From positions 1,364,001-1,428,000 of the forward strand of contig MU839830.1 of NCBI GenBank assembly GCA_030411725.1: a stretch of DNA of 64,000 nucleotides, written 5' to 3'. The notes below the pieces were generated by a model. That model was not told the origin of the DNA. It did no database searches and worked only from the letters and a program-made list of their open reading frames with translations. The stretch is from Echria macrotheca (lineage: Eukaryota > Ascomycota > Sordariomycetes > Sordariales > Schizotheciaceae). This document shows positions 23,400 through 33,067 of this stretch, in pieces; positions within the stretch are counted from its first letter, which is position 1; each line of letters starts with the position of its first letter. Made by a program: the position numbers and the translations under genes.

Positions 23400-23410
23400 A
23401 ACCCTAACCC
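23400..23410. repeat. Interstitial telomere-like motif
   Basis: AACCCTAACCC, upstream of HEM25. It is the same motif as at 1642-1653 (opposite strand) and 59062-59072. Confidence 0.4.
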
Positions 23411-23735
23411 TTGGAATCCCGGATCCAGCCGAGAGCTACCCCACCACGCTGAAAAGCCGGGCTGGTTCTCCATGCCGTCATACCAAGTTCAAAATGTCCC
23501 GAGTTGCTCCCTCTCTGAAACTAAACGTTGTGGTCCGTACACACTTTGACTCCCTATTTGCACCAAAATGGTATTATGAGCGTAGGATTATATGCTTCCC
23601 GGCGCACTGCGTAATGGCCAGTCCTTGACATTGTCATTGTTTGTGTCTCCTACAATCCACACCCATCCCAAGCTCTCCGTCCGATAGTTTGGCGAGTCAC
23701 ATCCACCTGTTGAGGAAGGGTGAACAGGTGCCGCC

Positions 23736-24819
23736 ATGTCCGATGGCTCCCGCAAGGCGCTTCCGAAGTCGAGTATGTCTGACAAAACACCTCCGCAGCT
23801 CTTCTCCCATTTGCCTCTCCTGACAAAACTCTCCACCAGCATTTCACTTCGCCGCCGGCCTCGGCTCAGGCGTGCTCTCGGCCGTCCTCCTCCAGCCCAT
23901 CGACCTCCTCAAGACCCGCGTCCAGCAGTCCGGCTCTCACTCCCTCAGCGCCGCCATAGCCGAGATCCGCGCGGCCCCCCACATCATCCCGGCCCTCTGG
24001 CGCGGCTCCGTCCCGTCCGCCCTCCGCACCGGCTTCGGCTCCGCCATCTACTTCACGAGCCTCAACGCCATCCGCCAGAATGCCTCGCGCATTCCCCTCC
24101 TGGCACTCCCCTCGGCGGGGGCGACAGCCATGACCAACACTACTCCCAACAGCCGCCATTCCTCGTCCCTCCCGAAACTCTCCAACACCGGGAACCTCCT
24201 CGCCGGCGCCGTCGCCCGCTCCTTCGCCGGCTTCATCCTCATGCCGCTGACGGTCCTCAAAGTGCGGTACGAGAGCAGCCTCTACAAATACTCCTCGCTC
24301 GTCGGCGCAGCCCGCGACATCGCCTTGCGCGAAGGTCTGCGCGGCTTCTTCGCCGGCTTCGGCGCGACCGCGATCCGGGACGCGCCCTACGCCGGTCTAT
24401 ACGTGCTCTTCTACGAGCAAAGCAAGCGGCGCCTGAGCCATCTATATGGAAACCCGTCACCATCATCATCCGACACCACCGGAGAAAAGAAGACGAGGAT
24501 GGCCGTCTCCCGCGCGGCGGGCATCAACTTCGCCTCGGGGGTCTTTTCGGGTGTAGTCTGCAGCGTCATCTCGAACCCATTCGACGCCGTCAAGACGCGC
24601 ATCCAGCTACAGCCGGACCGCTACCGTAATATGGTGCACGCCGTTCGCCGTCTAGTGGCCGAGGAGGGCTTCCGCGCGCTCTGGGACGGCTTGGCGCTGC
24701 GCATGAGTCGCAAGGCGCTTAGCTCGGCGCTGGCCTGGACTGTGTATGAAGAACTTGTTCGGCGGGCTGAGGTTACCTGGGGCGGGGGGCCGGGTAAGCA
24801 GGTTAGGGGGGCGTTGTGA
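23736..24819 (+). CDS. HEM25: Mitochondrial glycine carrier Hem25 (SLC25A38)
   Basis: A 338-residue mitochondrial carrier that imports glycine for 5-aminolevulinate and haem synthesis in the family. Exon 1 is 23736-23772 (37 bases) and exon 2 is 23840-24819; the junction reads KSTFHFAAGLGSG. Three carrier repeats each show the PxD/TxxK signature: LQPIDLLKTRVQQ, LMPLTVLKVRYES and SNPFDAVKTRIQLQ. LREGLRGFFAGFGATAIRDAPYAG and EEGFRALWDGLALRM are typical of the SLC25A38 branch. An insertion rich in Ser/Pro/Thr lies between helices 4 and 5. The length is close to the fungal norm. Confidence 0.9.
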
Positions 24820-25944
24820 TGTTCATGATGTTGTTGTTGTATTATGATACCCGTCTCTCTTCTCTATATTCTGATCCTGGGGAGGGAAAAGAAAATGGGG
24901 GATGTATGTGTGTGTGAGTGTGTGTGAGTGTGTGTAATGATACGAAAGCAAGCCCGCTCAGTATGGAGTTTTTTCTCACTATTTAGAAAGGGAAACATGG
25001 GTTTACGGATGTTTGTACTGTATAAGCTATGGAGTTACTATCTCGATGAAAATGGGGTGTATATACTAGGAGCTCAACGCAACTCAGGGGGGAGGAAGGG
25101 GATACCAAAATAGAAACTCCAGGAACTATTTCATGATTTCATGAGAGGATGATAAAAAGAAAGAGAAATTCGTCATGTATATCGTGATGGTCATGAACCT
25201 AAAAAAACAAATCCTTTAATAACGGAACACCCCTGCGTGACCGTGACCATGATCGTGAAATTGAATCCTCAACTCAGATATTTTTCTCATCTTCCCCATG
25301 ATACATGTGGACACCTGATCCCGATATTCCCCCGCACCGCACTTACGACTCCGGTCTCGAGGTCCCTGGAGATTCTGAGGTAATCTGTATGCATTTCGGA
25401 CATCGACAAGTGGGAGCGTACGTACGATGGGGGTAGGTCGTGTCGTACCCTCGGGGAACTACCTATCCTTCTCTCCTCCATAAACCTACTCGGAAAAGAA
25501 AATAGCGACCAAAAACGAGATATCAAGCAAAGCTTTGTATATGTGGACATATCACAAATACCAGGACGTACTCCCATGAATAAATACCCGCTGACTTTCC
25601 CCGCTCTCACCGGTGAAACACATCCATAAAATAGAAGAACAGAGAGGAGCATTTCAAATGTTATTTCCAAAGTGCCGACATAACGGAGCCGTAACAGAGA
25701 TCCAAGAGAAAAACCACCACAGAGACAACAAGGTACCCCCAAACAAACTGAGCCGTCATAAATGTGGGCGCGTCGTCCGCATCCCCAAACAGAAAAGATG
25801 ACGCATATATCGCATATATACACACACGATACACGCCCAACTGGGTATTTGAATCTGATGCATCCAAACCGGAAAAAAAAACCACAGGTCTAGAAATCCA
25901 ACTTGACAAAAGCTCATCCAATCATAAATACCAAGGGAAACAGC
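24820..25944. other. Intergenic region between convergent genes
   Basis: About 1.1 kb, relatively AT-rich, with a TG/AG dinucleotide tract at 24907-24935. A 178-codon minus-strand ORF at 25287-25823 has no visible domain and probably lies in the 3' UTR of the coiled-coil gene. Nothing else is supported. Confidence 0.5.
24907..24935. repeat. TG-rich microsatellite
   Basis: An interrupted (TG)n tract with GAG breaks, just 3' of HEM25. Confidence 0.85.
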
Positions 25945-27651
25945 TTATGCGGGCTTGACGCCGGCGAGGTACATGAGCAGACTGGGCGACTTGCTCCGAC
26001 GACGGCTGTGGGAGCGCTCCTTCTTGCGCACCCACTCGAAGTTAGCGTCCTCCTCCCAGTCGTGGTGGTGGTGGTGCTTCTTGTCCTTGATCTCGAGCAC
26101 CACCTTCTCCTCGCGCTTCTTGGTAATGAGGCGGATCTTGCGCGTGTGCTCCCAGAGCATCTCCTGCTCCCACTCTGGCACCCAGCGCTTGACGAGGATA
26201 TAGCCGGGTTCCTGCAGATCACATGTTAGCAATTTCTCACACTCAAAGCAAATATGACGTACCGAGTCCCACTCCCAGGGGATCTTGTAAAATACAAGTG
26301 TCTCGATATCAAGGTGACGTAACGACATGCGCGTGTAGGTTGGGCGCAGCTGATTCTCCTTGTCCCTATCCCTTTGCTCCTTCTCCTTGTCGTCCCTGTC
26401 TTTCTTGATGCGCTCCTTCTTGAGAATGGCTTCAATCTCCTTCTCGCTCAGGCCGGAGCGGGCCAAGTCAGCGCGGAGGCGCTCCTGGTACTCCTTGTCG
26501 GCGCGCTCCTTCTCGAGGCGCTCCTTTTCCTTCTTCTCGGCCTCTTTGGCCTTCCACTTGGCGACAGCCTCTTCGGCGTCCTTTTCGCGCTGCTTACGCT
26601 CCTCCTCCTCCTTGCGCTCCTTCTCAAGCCGCTCCAGCTCGAGCTTACGCCGGATGCGATCCTCCTCGGCTTTCTTCTTGTCGGCCTCTTTCCGCCTCTC
26701 AGCCTCCATCTTTTCATGATACTCGAGCATGCGGCGCTTCTCGGCCTCTTCCCTTTCGTCTTCCTCGAGCTTTCGGAGTCTTAGCTCGCGCTTGATGCGA
26801 TCTTCCTCGCTGCGCTTGTCTTCATCCTTTTGCTTACGCTCGAGATCCGTCTTGCGGCGGTAATCCTCCATGCGATGCTCCTCGTCGCGTCTCCTCTTTT
26901 CTTCCTCATACTTCTCCCGTTCAATTTCACGACGGATGCGCTCCTCGCGCTCGCGCTCTGTTTCCTTCGCCCGGATACGGTCGAGTTCCTCCTTGGTGCG
27001 GTATCTGTCTGCCTCGTCCTTGTAGCGTCTTTCCAGTCGCATCTCTTCCTCACGATGCTCGATCCGCTCGAGCTCCTGCTTGGCACGGCTGAGCTCGGCC
27101 TTGCTCTCGTAGCGCCGCTCTAGCTGGAGTTCATTCTCTCGTCTCTCGTTGGCGATCCTCAGAGCCTCGAGCTGCTCGCGAGCCTTCTGGAGCTCCCAAC
27201 GCTCTCGAGCATCATCAAAGCTAGCGGTGCTCGAGGCCCGGCTATGGTGGCTATGGTGACTATGGGATCGATGGCGACGGTGGTGGTGAGAAGAGTCGGA
27301 CGAGTAGTCCGAGTCGCCGTCCGAGTTATCATTGACGATGTTGTTGTGGATGATGACCGGAGCCTGAGCCGGCGCCTGGCTCGGCGGGCTGGAGCGGCGC
27401 TCGTGAGAACGAGACCTACTGGTGTGGGTCGTCACAACGGTGCGCTCCGGCTGGAGATACGGAGCCGGGCCCGGCTGGTAGTAGGGTCTGTTGTCCCGGA
27501 CGTCCCGGACGTCTCTGGTCACCGTCTGGATGTAGTGCGGGCCGGGAGGAGGCGGACGGGGACGAGCCGGTGACCGGTCCCGCTGCATCACACGCCGCAC
27601 GCGAACGTCGATGGACTCATCGTCGCTGTAGCGATCCGAGTAGCTAGACAT
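25945..27651 (-). CDS. Highly charged coiled-coil protein, unknown function
   Basis: 551 residues after removing a 51-base intron at 26262-26212. Exons are 27651-26263 and 26211-25945. The intron has a GTACGT donor, GCTAAC branch and CTGCAG acceptor. It contains no stop and is a multiple of three, so an unspliced reading would add 17 residues. Residues 1-130 are Arg/Ser/Pro-rich with His runs. Residues ~145-440 form a long Glu/Arg/Lys coiled coil. The C-terminal ~100 residues look globular (PTYTRMSLRHLDIETL, GYILVKRWVPEWEQEMLW) and end in an Arg/Ser tract. Such proteins are often labelled trichohyalin- or reticulocyte-binding-like from composition alone, which says nothing of function. Confidence 0.8.
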   Translation of the reverse strand: MSSYSDRYSDDESIDVRVRRVMQRDRSPARPRPPPPGPHYIQTVTRDVRDVRDNRPYYQPGPAPYLQPERTVVTTHTSRSRSHERRSSPPSQAPAQAPVIIHNNIVNDNSDGDSDYSSDSSHHHRRHRSHSHHSHHSRASSTASFDDARERWELQKAREQLEALRIANERRENELQLERRYESKAELSRAKQELERIEHREEEMRLERRYKDEADRYRTKEELDRIRAKETEREREERIRREIEREKYEEEKRRRDEEHRMEDYRRKTDLERKQKDEDKRSEEDRIKRELRLRKLEEDEREEAEKRRMLEYHEKMEAERRKEADKKKAEEDRIRRKLELERLEKERKEEEERKQREKDAEEAVAKWKAKEAEKKEKERLEKERADKEYQERLRADLARSGLSEKEIEAILKKERIKKDRDDKEKEQRDRDKENQLRPTYTRMSLRHLDIETLVFYKIPWEWDSVRHICFECEKLLTCDLQEPGYILVKRWVPEWEQEMLWEHTRKIRLITKKREEKVVLEIKDKKHHHHHDWEEDANFEWVRKKERSHSRRRSKSPSLLMYLAGVKPA

Positions 27652-29577
27652 GGTGTCGGGCCGCGCGAGACGACGTCGCAGTCGCTCTCGTCTGGTACAG
27701 CAAGAGTCGTGTTTCAGGTAACTGATAACCCCCTTTTATGTGTGAACGCTTGGGAGGACGTTTGGATCGAACCGGCTACGGTTCGTGAACGGATTACGAG
27801 CAGGTTCGTCTCGAGGAAAGAAGAGACGCAAGCCTGGGGAACAGGAAGAAGAGCCACTGTGGCAGTAGGCACAAGAGGGGTCAGGAGGGATAGTAATCCG
27901 GCCAACTGAGCGGGGTGCGACCCACCCTTTATTCGGAGCTGCGGCGGTCAGAGGAGAGGGTGGAGGGCACGGAGGGGTAGACGGAGGGAGGGAGGGAGGG
28001 GGTATTGGGTTTCGCTCGTGCCGGGTCTGGTAATCTCACGGGAGGGACGAGACGAGCTGGCTCAGGACTCCAGGTCCAGACAGGCCCAGCCCAGTACAGT
28101 GCGGCGAGCCGCCATGTCGCCAGGAGCCGTACCACCAAGTATCCGCGACCACAAGCTGCGGCTGGCGCTGCCGTGACACCCCGGACATTTCGACTCGCGG
28201 CCAAGTACCCCCTCGCCAGGCAGAACTTTGAGGGACCTGGCGAGGGTGGGCGGACGATGCCTTCCCACCGTGGCCGGTCGTTGGTTGGCTGGCGAGCGGG
28301 CAGCCCCATGGTGGTGGGGAGGGGCAGCGACCGTCCCAGAGCTGCAATAAGCGGCAGGACGGTGGAAGCCGAACCCTTCGGGCGAAACGACTGGTGGCTA
28401 GCATGCAAGCACTGCACCATGCCCGTGTCGTCTGCACGGCAGCGCAACAAGCGCGGCGCTGAACTCCATGCCGGGTGGCTGGCGGGGCTGAGCCTGTTCC
28501 GTTGTCGATCAATCGGATGTCGACCCAGGTGGCATCTCGAAATACCTGACGGGTGGGGAATCACTACGGTTGAGAGTGGGGACACGTGAAAGACACTGTC
28601 ATGTTCGATGGGCGATAGGAGAATGAATGTCTGAGTGGGAGTTCATGTGCCAACAATGTCGAGCGAACTGATGGGCGAGGGGCAATTTGGATCGAGCCGC
28701 AAGACACGGCGACAGTGCGTAGGGCTAAGTGAGGGGTCTTGGCGAATGGCAGCGAGCAGGGATATTCTGCCCCTCAACCCCTCCACTGCTTGTCACTCGG
28801 CATCAGTGGGTCTATCAGCTGTGAGCCAGCCACTCCCCACAGCGAGCAATTCGCCATCAGCAGCACCTGTCAGTGGCCCACCACGCCAACATCGGCTCGG
28901 TCACAGCGCTTTGTCACGCAGGAAGGCCGCCTGCGTGCCACACTCAGCAGTATTGCAAGCCTCGGACATGTGCGTTGCTTTCCAGCGGGGTAGGAAAGCA
29001 AGGAACTTGTGTTTGGCTTGACTTTTGCTTGTGTCTTTGCCCGTTTAAGCAGGTTGCTTTTGGCGGTTGCTGAAACCCGACCGAGAGGAGTTATAATCGC
29101 CAGCCACATTGAAACCCAAATCGCGACGTTCGGACGCCTGTCCCCGCAAACGAAGGATTCCTTGGCGCTGGTGGCATTTCCATGGCATGTGGGTGAGATT
29201 TTTGATCATGCAGGAGAAGTTGGCAGATTTCTCAAGAATAGAAACAGATCTCTCAATCGTCAGACGAAGCACGTCTCCTGTCTCGAATGCTAGATATTGC
29301 CACGCAATGGAATTGCAAGAGTTCGAGCGCGTGAGAGAGGATCGGTTGTCGTCTATGCCAAGCTCATTGATCATCGCTAAAGCAGATCTCGAGGCGCCTT
29401 GCCGCGCGGAACCTGGAAGCCGCCACGCGGGACCTCCCGTTTCATTTGACATGGCCGACGGTGTATCACCACCCAGCTGTGCGCTTAAAAATGATTTGAC
29501 TTTCTTCGTCCGTGATATTCATATTCGCCATCGCCGTCTTTCTCTTATCTCCTTAATCCGACAATCTGGACCCCGCA
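27652..29577. other. Long GC-rich intergenic region
   Basis: About 1.9 kb with no supported gene. It is upstream of the coiled-coil gene and downstream of prefoldin 1. A G-quadruplex-type run lies at 27986-28002. Open frames at 28005-28589 (plus) and 27929-28585 (minus) overlap each other, carry no domain, and look like GC-driven chance ORFs. Confidence 0.5.
27986..28002 (+). other. Potential G-quadruplex
   Basis: Four G-runs of at least three separated by single A residues, about 335 bases upstream of the coiled-coil gene start and on that gene's template strand. Confidence 0.4.
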
Positions 29578-30102
29578 TCATGATCTGCCGGCCCCTCCGA
29601 GCATCTTTTCGATATGTTCCTGGCTGTTCTTGGCCGTCGTCTCCAGATAATGTAGCCTCTTGGTGAGGCCCTCCATCTCTGTCTCCATCTCCTTCATCTG
29701 CGAGCCCAGCTTTGCCTGTAGAGCCGGGGCAGGCACGGCTACGAACCTGCGGGCTGTCAACAGCTGCCGGTCGACTCCGAGGACCCGAGGGAAAAAAAAA
29801 AAGGTCAAACTTCACTCACATTTTCCCGACACCCTCATAGACGGCCGTGTCGGGCGGCAACGATGAGATCTCGCCGCGGGTGAGCTGGGCCAGCCGCACC
29901 TCACGCTGCTTGGATGCAAGCTGGGTGCGCACTAGGCCAATCTGCTGCTGTGCCGCAAGCGCCTGCGACTCAATCTCCCTTACGAGCTGTAGAGTAGATG
30001 TTGGGAGTCAGCGTTGTGCTCTCGCCGAGCTGCGGGCTCGTGAGGTGTTGGTGCCTGACCTGGCGAACTTGCCTTTTGCAGCGCCTCGTTTGATATCGAC
30101 AT
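29578..30102 (-). CDS. PFD1: Prefoldin subunit 1
   Basis: A 121-residue beta-type prefoldin subunit. The hexamer hands nascent actin and tubulin to the CCT chaperonin. Exons are 30102-30073, 29986-29820 and 29746-29578. The protein starts MSISNEALQKLVREIE. It carries the Pfd1 signature ELxxLPxDTxVYEGVGKMF as SLPPDTAVYEGVGKMF, reconstructed across intron 2, flanked by two coiled-coil helices. The first intron has a GC donor (AAG|GCAAGT) with a CTGAC branch and CTACAG acceptor. Other donors nearby (GTTCGC, GTCAGG) break the frame. Length is typical. Confidence 0.88.
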
Positions 30103-30668
30103 GGTTGCGCAATCTGAGGATTGAAACTCTCGGTCTTCTGGATGACGCGGGGCCGCCAATGAATCGCTCAAAGTTAAGGTGTCACTGATAGTGCTGACGA
30201 GAACGGAAGGCAATGTCGTTGATGGGCGAGTCTTGGTCGCCTTTGGAAGCTTCTCGTTATGGATTTTTAGCTTTGCCTTATGTTGGCCGACACAGTGTTA
30301 AGGCGCCAAGCCGCACATGGCTTCCCCCTTTCCATCAGGCTCCAACCAAGCTCAACTCAAGTACCTTACATGAATCCATTGGAATTCGGGGCCTCCTCGT
30401 TGAGATCTAGGACAAATCTTACCCAATACCACCCTCCATGCGTTCAAGTGGCAATCGGATTTTTGTTGGATCGCCGAACCGCTTCCCCATCAGCTCCACG
30501 ACGCCTTACTAAGAGTACACCCTGCCTCCGACCATCTATATCCCTTTCGCCTTGACATGCCGTATCCCGCTCTGCGTATCTAAGCAGCCGCTAATTAACG
30601 TCTCGCCTGCCAGTTCATGACTCATTATCGGGCATTATTTGTCTAGGGCCGAGTAGCACTGCCGTGTT
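30103..30668. other. Intergenic region
   Basis: Spacer of about 570 bases between two minus-strand genes, holding the prefoldin 1 promoter and the ceramidase 3' end. No other feature is seen. Confidence 0.5.
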
Positions 30669-31928
30669 CTACTGCGTCTTCTTGTGCGTCGACTTGTCTC
30701 GTCTCGGAACCACTTGTGGGATGGTCCTCAACGGGGTCCAGTCTAGCATGAACTCCTGCTCCTTACCGTCAAGGCAAGTGTTGACCCAAACTCTCCAAAG
30801 AATTAAGTGATATGCTGCCAAAATGACATGGTTAGCCACTCGAAACAAGTTGAAAGCAGGACTACGATTTCGCGTCAGCAAAATTCGTGTGCGACCAACG
30901 TACCACCTGCAAGGGAACAGCGTCAGCTCGTGTATCCAAGATTGGGTTGAGGCAAAGTTTACTCACCTAAGCCAGTAAGAATATGCCACCAGCCATGTCC
31001 TTCCAGAAGCACAGCCCACGGGAGCTTAATCTGGTTCCTGGCATGAAGGAGATGGCGACAGAAGATATTATCCAGATTCCAGATGAAGAACCCAGCCAGA
31101 AACATCAGGATGCCTTGAGATATCAAGGTTAGCCGAATCCAAAGCACAGCGAAGATTACCACACACCTGAGAATGCCAGTCTACGAATCTGCCTCATCCG
31201 TGCATCAACCTCACCGGGGACGCGTTCCGTCAAATCCTGCCGCAGCTGTCCTTCCGTCACGTAAAAGCCACGGAATGTGGTCGCCAAGGTAATTACACCG
31301 TATGCTACCTGATGGAACACCGGGTCCTTGGCGTAGAGGTAGTAGACCTAGAATAGGGGTTGGTATTAGTACTCGGCTCCCGTTGAAAATATCGCCCAGT
31401 AGCACATACTGTAATGAAACATGCCACTGCAACAAGTGCGGCTGCAACCAGTGCCTTCTCTATGGGGGATCTCCCGTACGAGAAAGCTGCGTATGACATG
31501 ATGCAGACGGTATAGATCATGGGTAGCTCATCGGCTAGCTGCATCGAGTCTAGACGAGGTTAGACGCGAGTCCCAGACTTTGGGGGTTGGACTGACATTT
31601 GAGAGTGGTATGAAATGCCATTGATCCCAAACCGACGACGATGTAGCCGAGGAAGGCTAGAATGAAGACTGGGGCATGCGAGTACTTGATGACATTTCGC
31701 AAGCCTTTGAAGCCAAGCCACATAAAGACCAGATTGGTCACCGTATTGACTGCTTCCGCGCAGTAAAATGTGATGTTGTAGTCCTGGCTGCTACATTAGC
31801 GCAAGCTGCGAGGGCTCGGAGTCGGAGTAGTTCACCTCTTCACACCAATTCAGCGTCGAAGTCTGTTCTCCCCAGAACCCGTCGCGGGACTCCCGGTACG
31901 GAATTTGAAGCGCCGAGACCGATGCCAT
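30669..31928 (-). CDS. Alkaline ceramidase (Ypc1/Ydc1/ACER family)
   Basis: A 298-residue ER membrane hydrolase that splits (phyto)ceramide into sphingoid base and fatty acid. Exons are 31928-31836, 31783-31597, 31549-31410, 31347-31167, 31113-30967, 30906-30904 and 30814-30669. The start of the domain reads FWGEQTSTLNWCEEDY. The catalytic set is intact with ACER spacing: Ser85-x3-His89-x10-Asp100 (SMAFHTT...QLADELPMIY) and the metal pair His240-x3-His244 in EGHGWWHILTGLGAY. About seven membrane helices. Exon 6 is only 3 bases (GTG). It restores the conserved Gly in TGLG(S/A)Y; skipping it would give TGLAY. The identity is firm; the microexon is inferred. Confidence 0.87.
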
Positions 31929-33067
31929 GGCTGGTAATGACCGAAAGAAAGCCAAGGAAACGACCGGCGTCAATTGTGAAGGGGTGAATCGTCCCCCACC
32001 CCGATATCTGAGAGTAGTGACAAAATTGAAGCAACGAAAGTGAACACGAAACCAAACTCAATTCCGTGACCGGATGCGTAAGCAGAGTGGCCAATTGCAC
32101 AAGGGATGTCTAGACGAGAGACAAGCCCTCACTTTTCAAATCTGAGACTCGCAACAACACGAAAATGAGATGCAAACTCCCGTCCGATGCGGCAGAGGGA
32201 CGAGAAAAATAAATACGGTCCCCGGGTCAATAGTGGAGAGAGAAACGACCAAGGCCGGATGCGTCGGGATGACGACTCGCAGAAACTAGGACTTGGAAAC
32301 GCGCGAGGGCATGACAGTGAGTTTCCGGATCAAAGCTTAATGGGCCTCGGTCATGTTGGTCGGTGGGCCCAAGCATCTCTCTGTCCAAGGTTACTGGATG
32401 CAACCGAGACCATCTGAAGGCCTGTAAGACATGTCCAACACACTGCGGGATTCCTTCCGTTCTCATCCTGTTACTCCGGTCCTCGAGACTGAGGATGTGG
32501 GCGTACTTAATTTTGCGGACCGATATATGTATCTTTGTCATCGCCTTTCGTGGCATTATTCTAAACTAAATTTCTGTACGGAAAGGAAGTGGGATGTTCG
32601 ATCCGTGCCCGCCTTGCTTAGTGAGTGATAAGGATAAGGCTGTGTGCCTACTACTATGGCCAGGGCTGGCCAATCAGAAACGGAAGGGTATGTCGTAAAC
32701 GGGGCGTGCCACCTGCCAGTTGCAGGGGCAAGTCTTCCAATCCGAAAGCACGAAGCTCTCTTGGGCTGTCGGCCGCGCAAGGGCGTTGAAGAAGTCAGGA
32801 CGCCCCTCCTCGCAGAACATCCTCTGGTGTCGTATTCTCGCAAACTGGCCCGCTGAGGCTGCGCGCATGTCGTTACAACTCCCAGTCCGACCCTAACAGA
32901 CGGCGACCCAAAGCGGTGTGGATTGGAGCGAATTCCACTTGCAGCTCGCGCCCGCGCTCGCGCCTTCCTGCCAGATGTGACCCCGGTCATAGCGACACGC
33001 AATCCTCTCTGTTCATGGCCACGACCACCCATCCCTCCTCTACGACTCGACGCTGAGTGTTGGAGAA
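31929..33067. other. Divergent promoter region
   Basis: About 1.1 kb between the ceramidase and TMF/SGM1 genes. A CCAAT box (CCAATCAG) at 32670-32677 lies about 390 bases upstream of the TMF start. No ORF here is supported. Confidence 0.5.

Larger units (their letters stand above)
23102..23735. other. Intergenic region with a tandem repeat
   Basis: About 630 bases between COG8 and HEM25. It holds the tandem repeat at 23268-23345 and a telomere-like motif at 23400-23410. I see nothing coding. Confidence 0.55.

Noticed and set aside
25287..25823. 178-codon ORF on the minus strand after the coiled-coil gene
   Set aside because: Cys/Arg/Ser mixture without motif, in an AT-rich 3' region; likely UTR.
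27929..28589. Overlapping ORFs of 194 and 218 codons on opposite strands
   Set aside because: Both cover the same GC-rich stretch and neither has a recognisable domain or splice structure.
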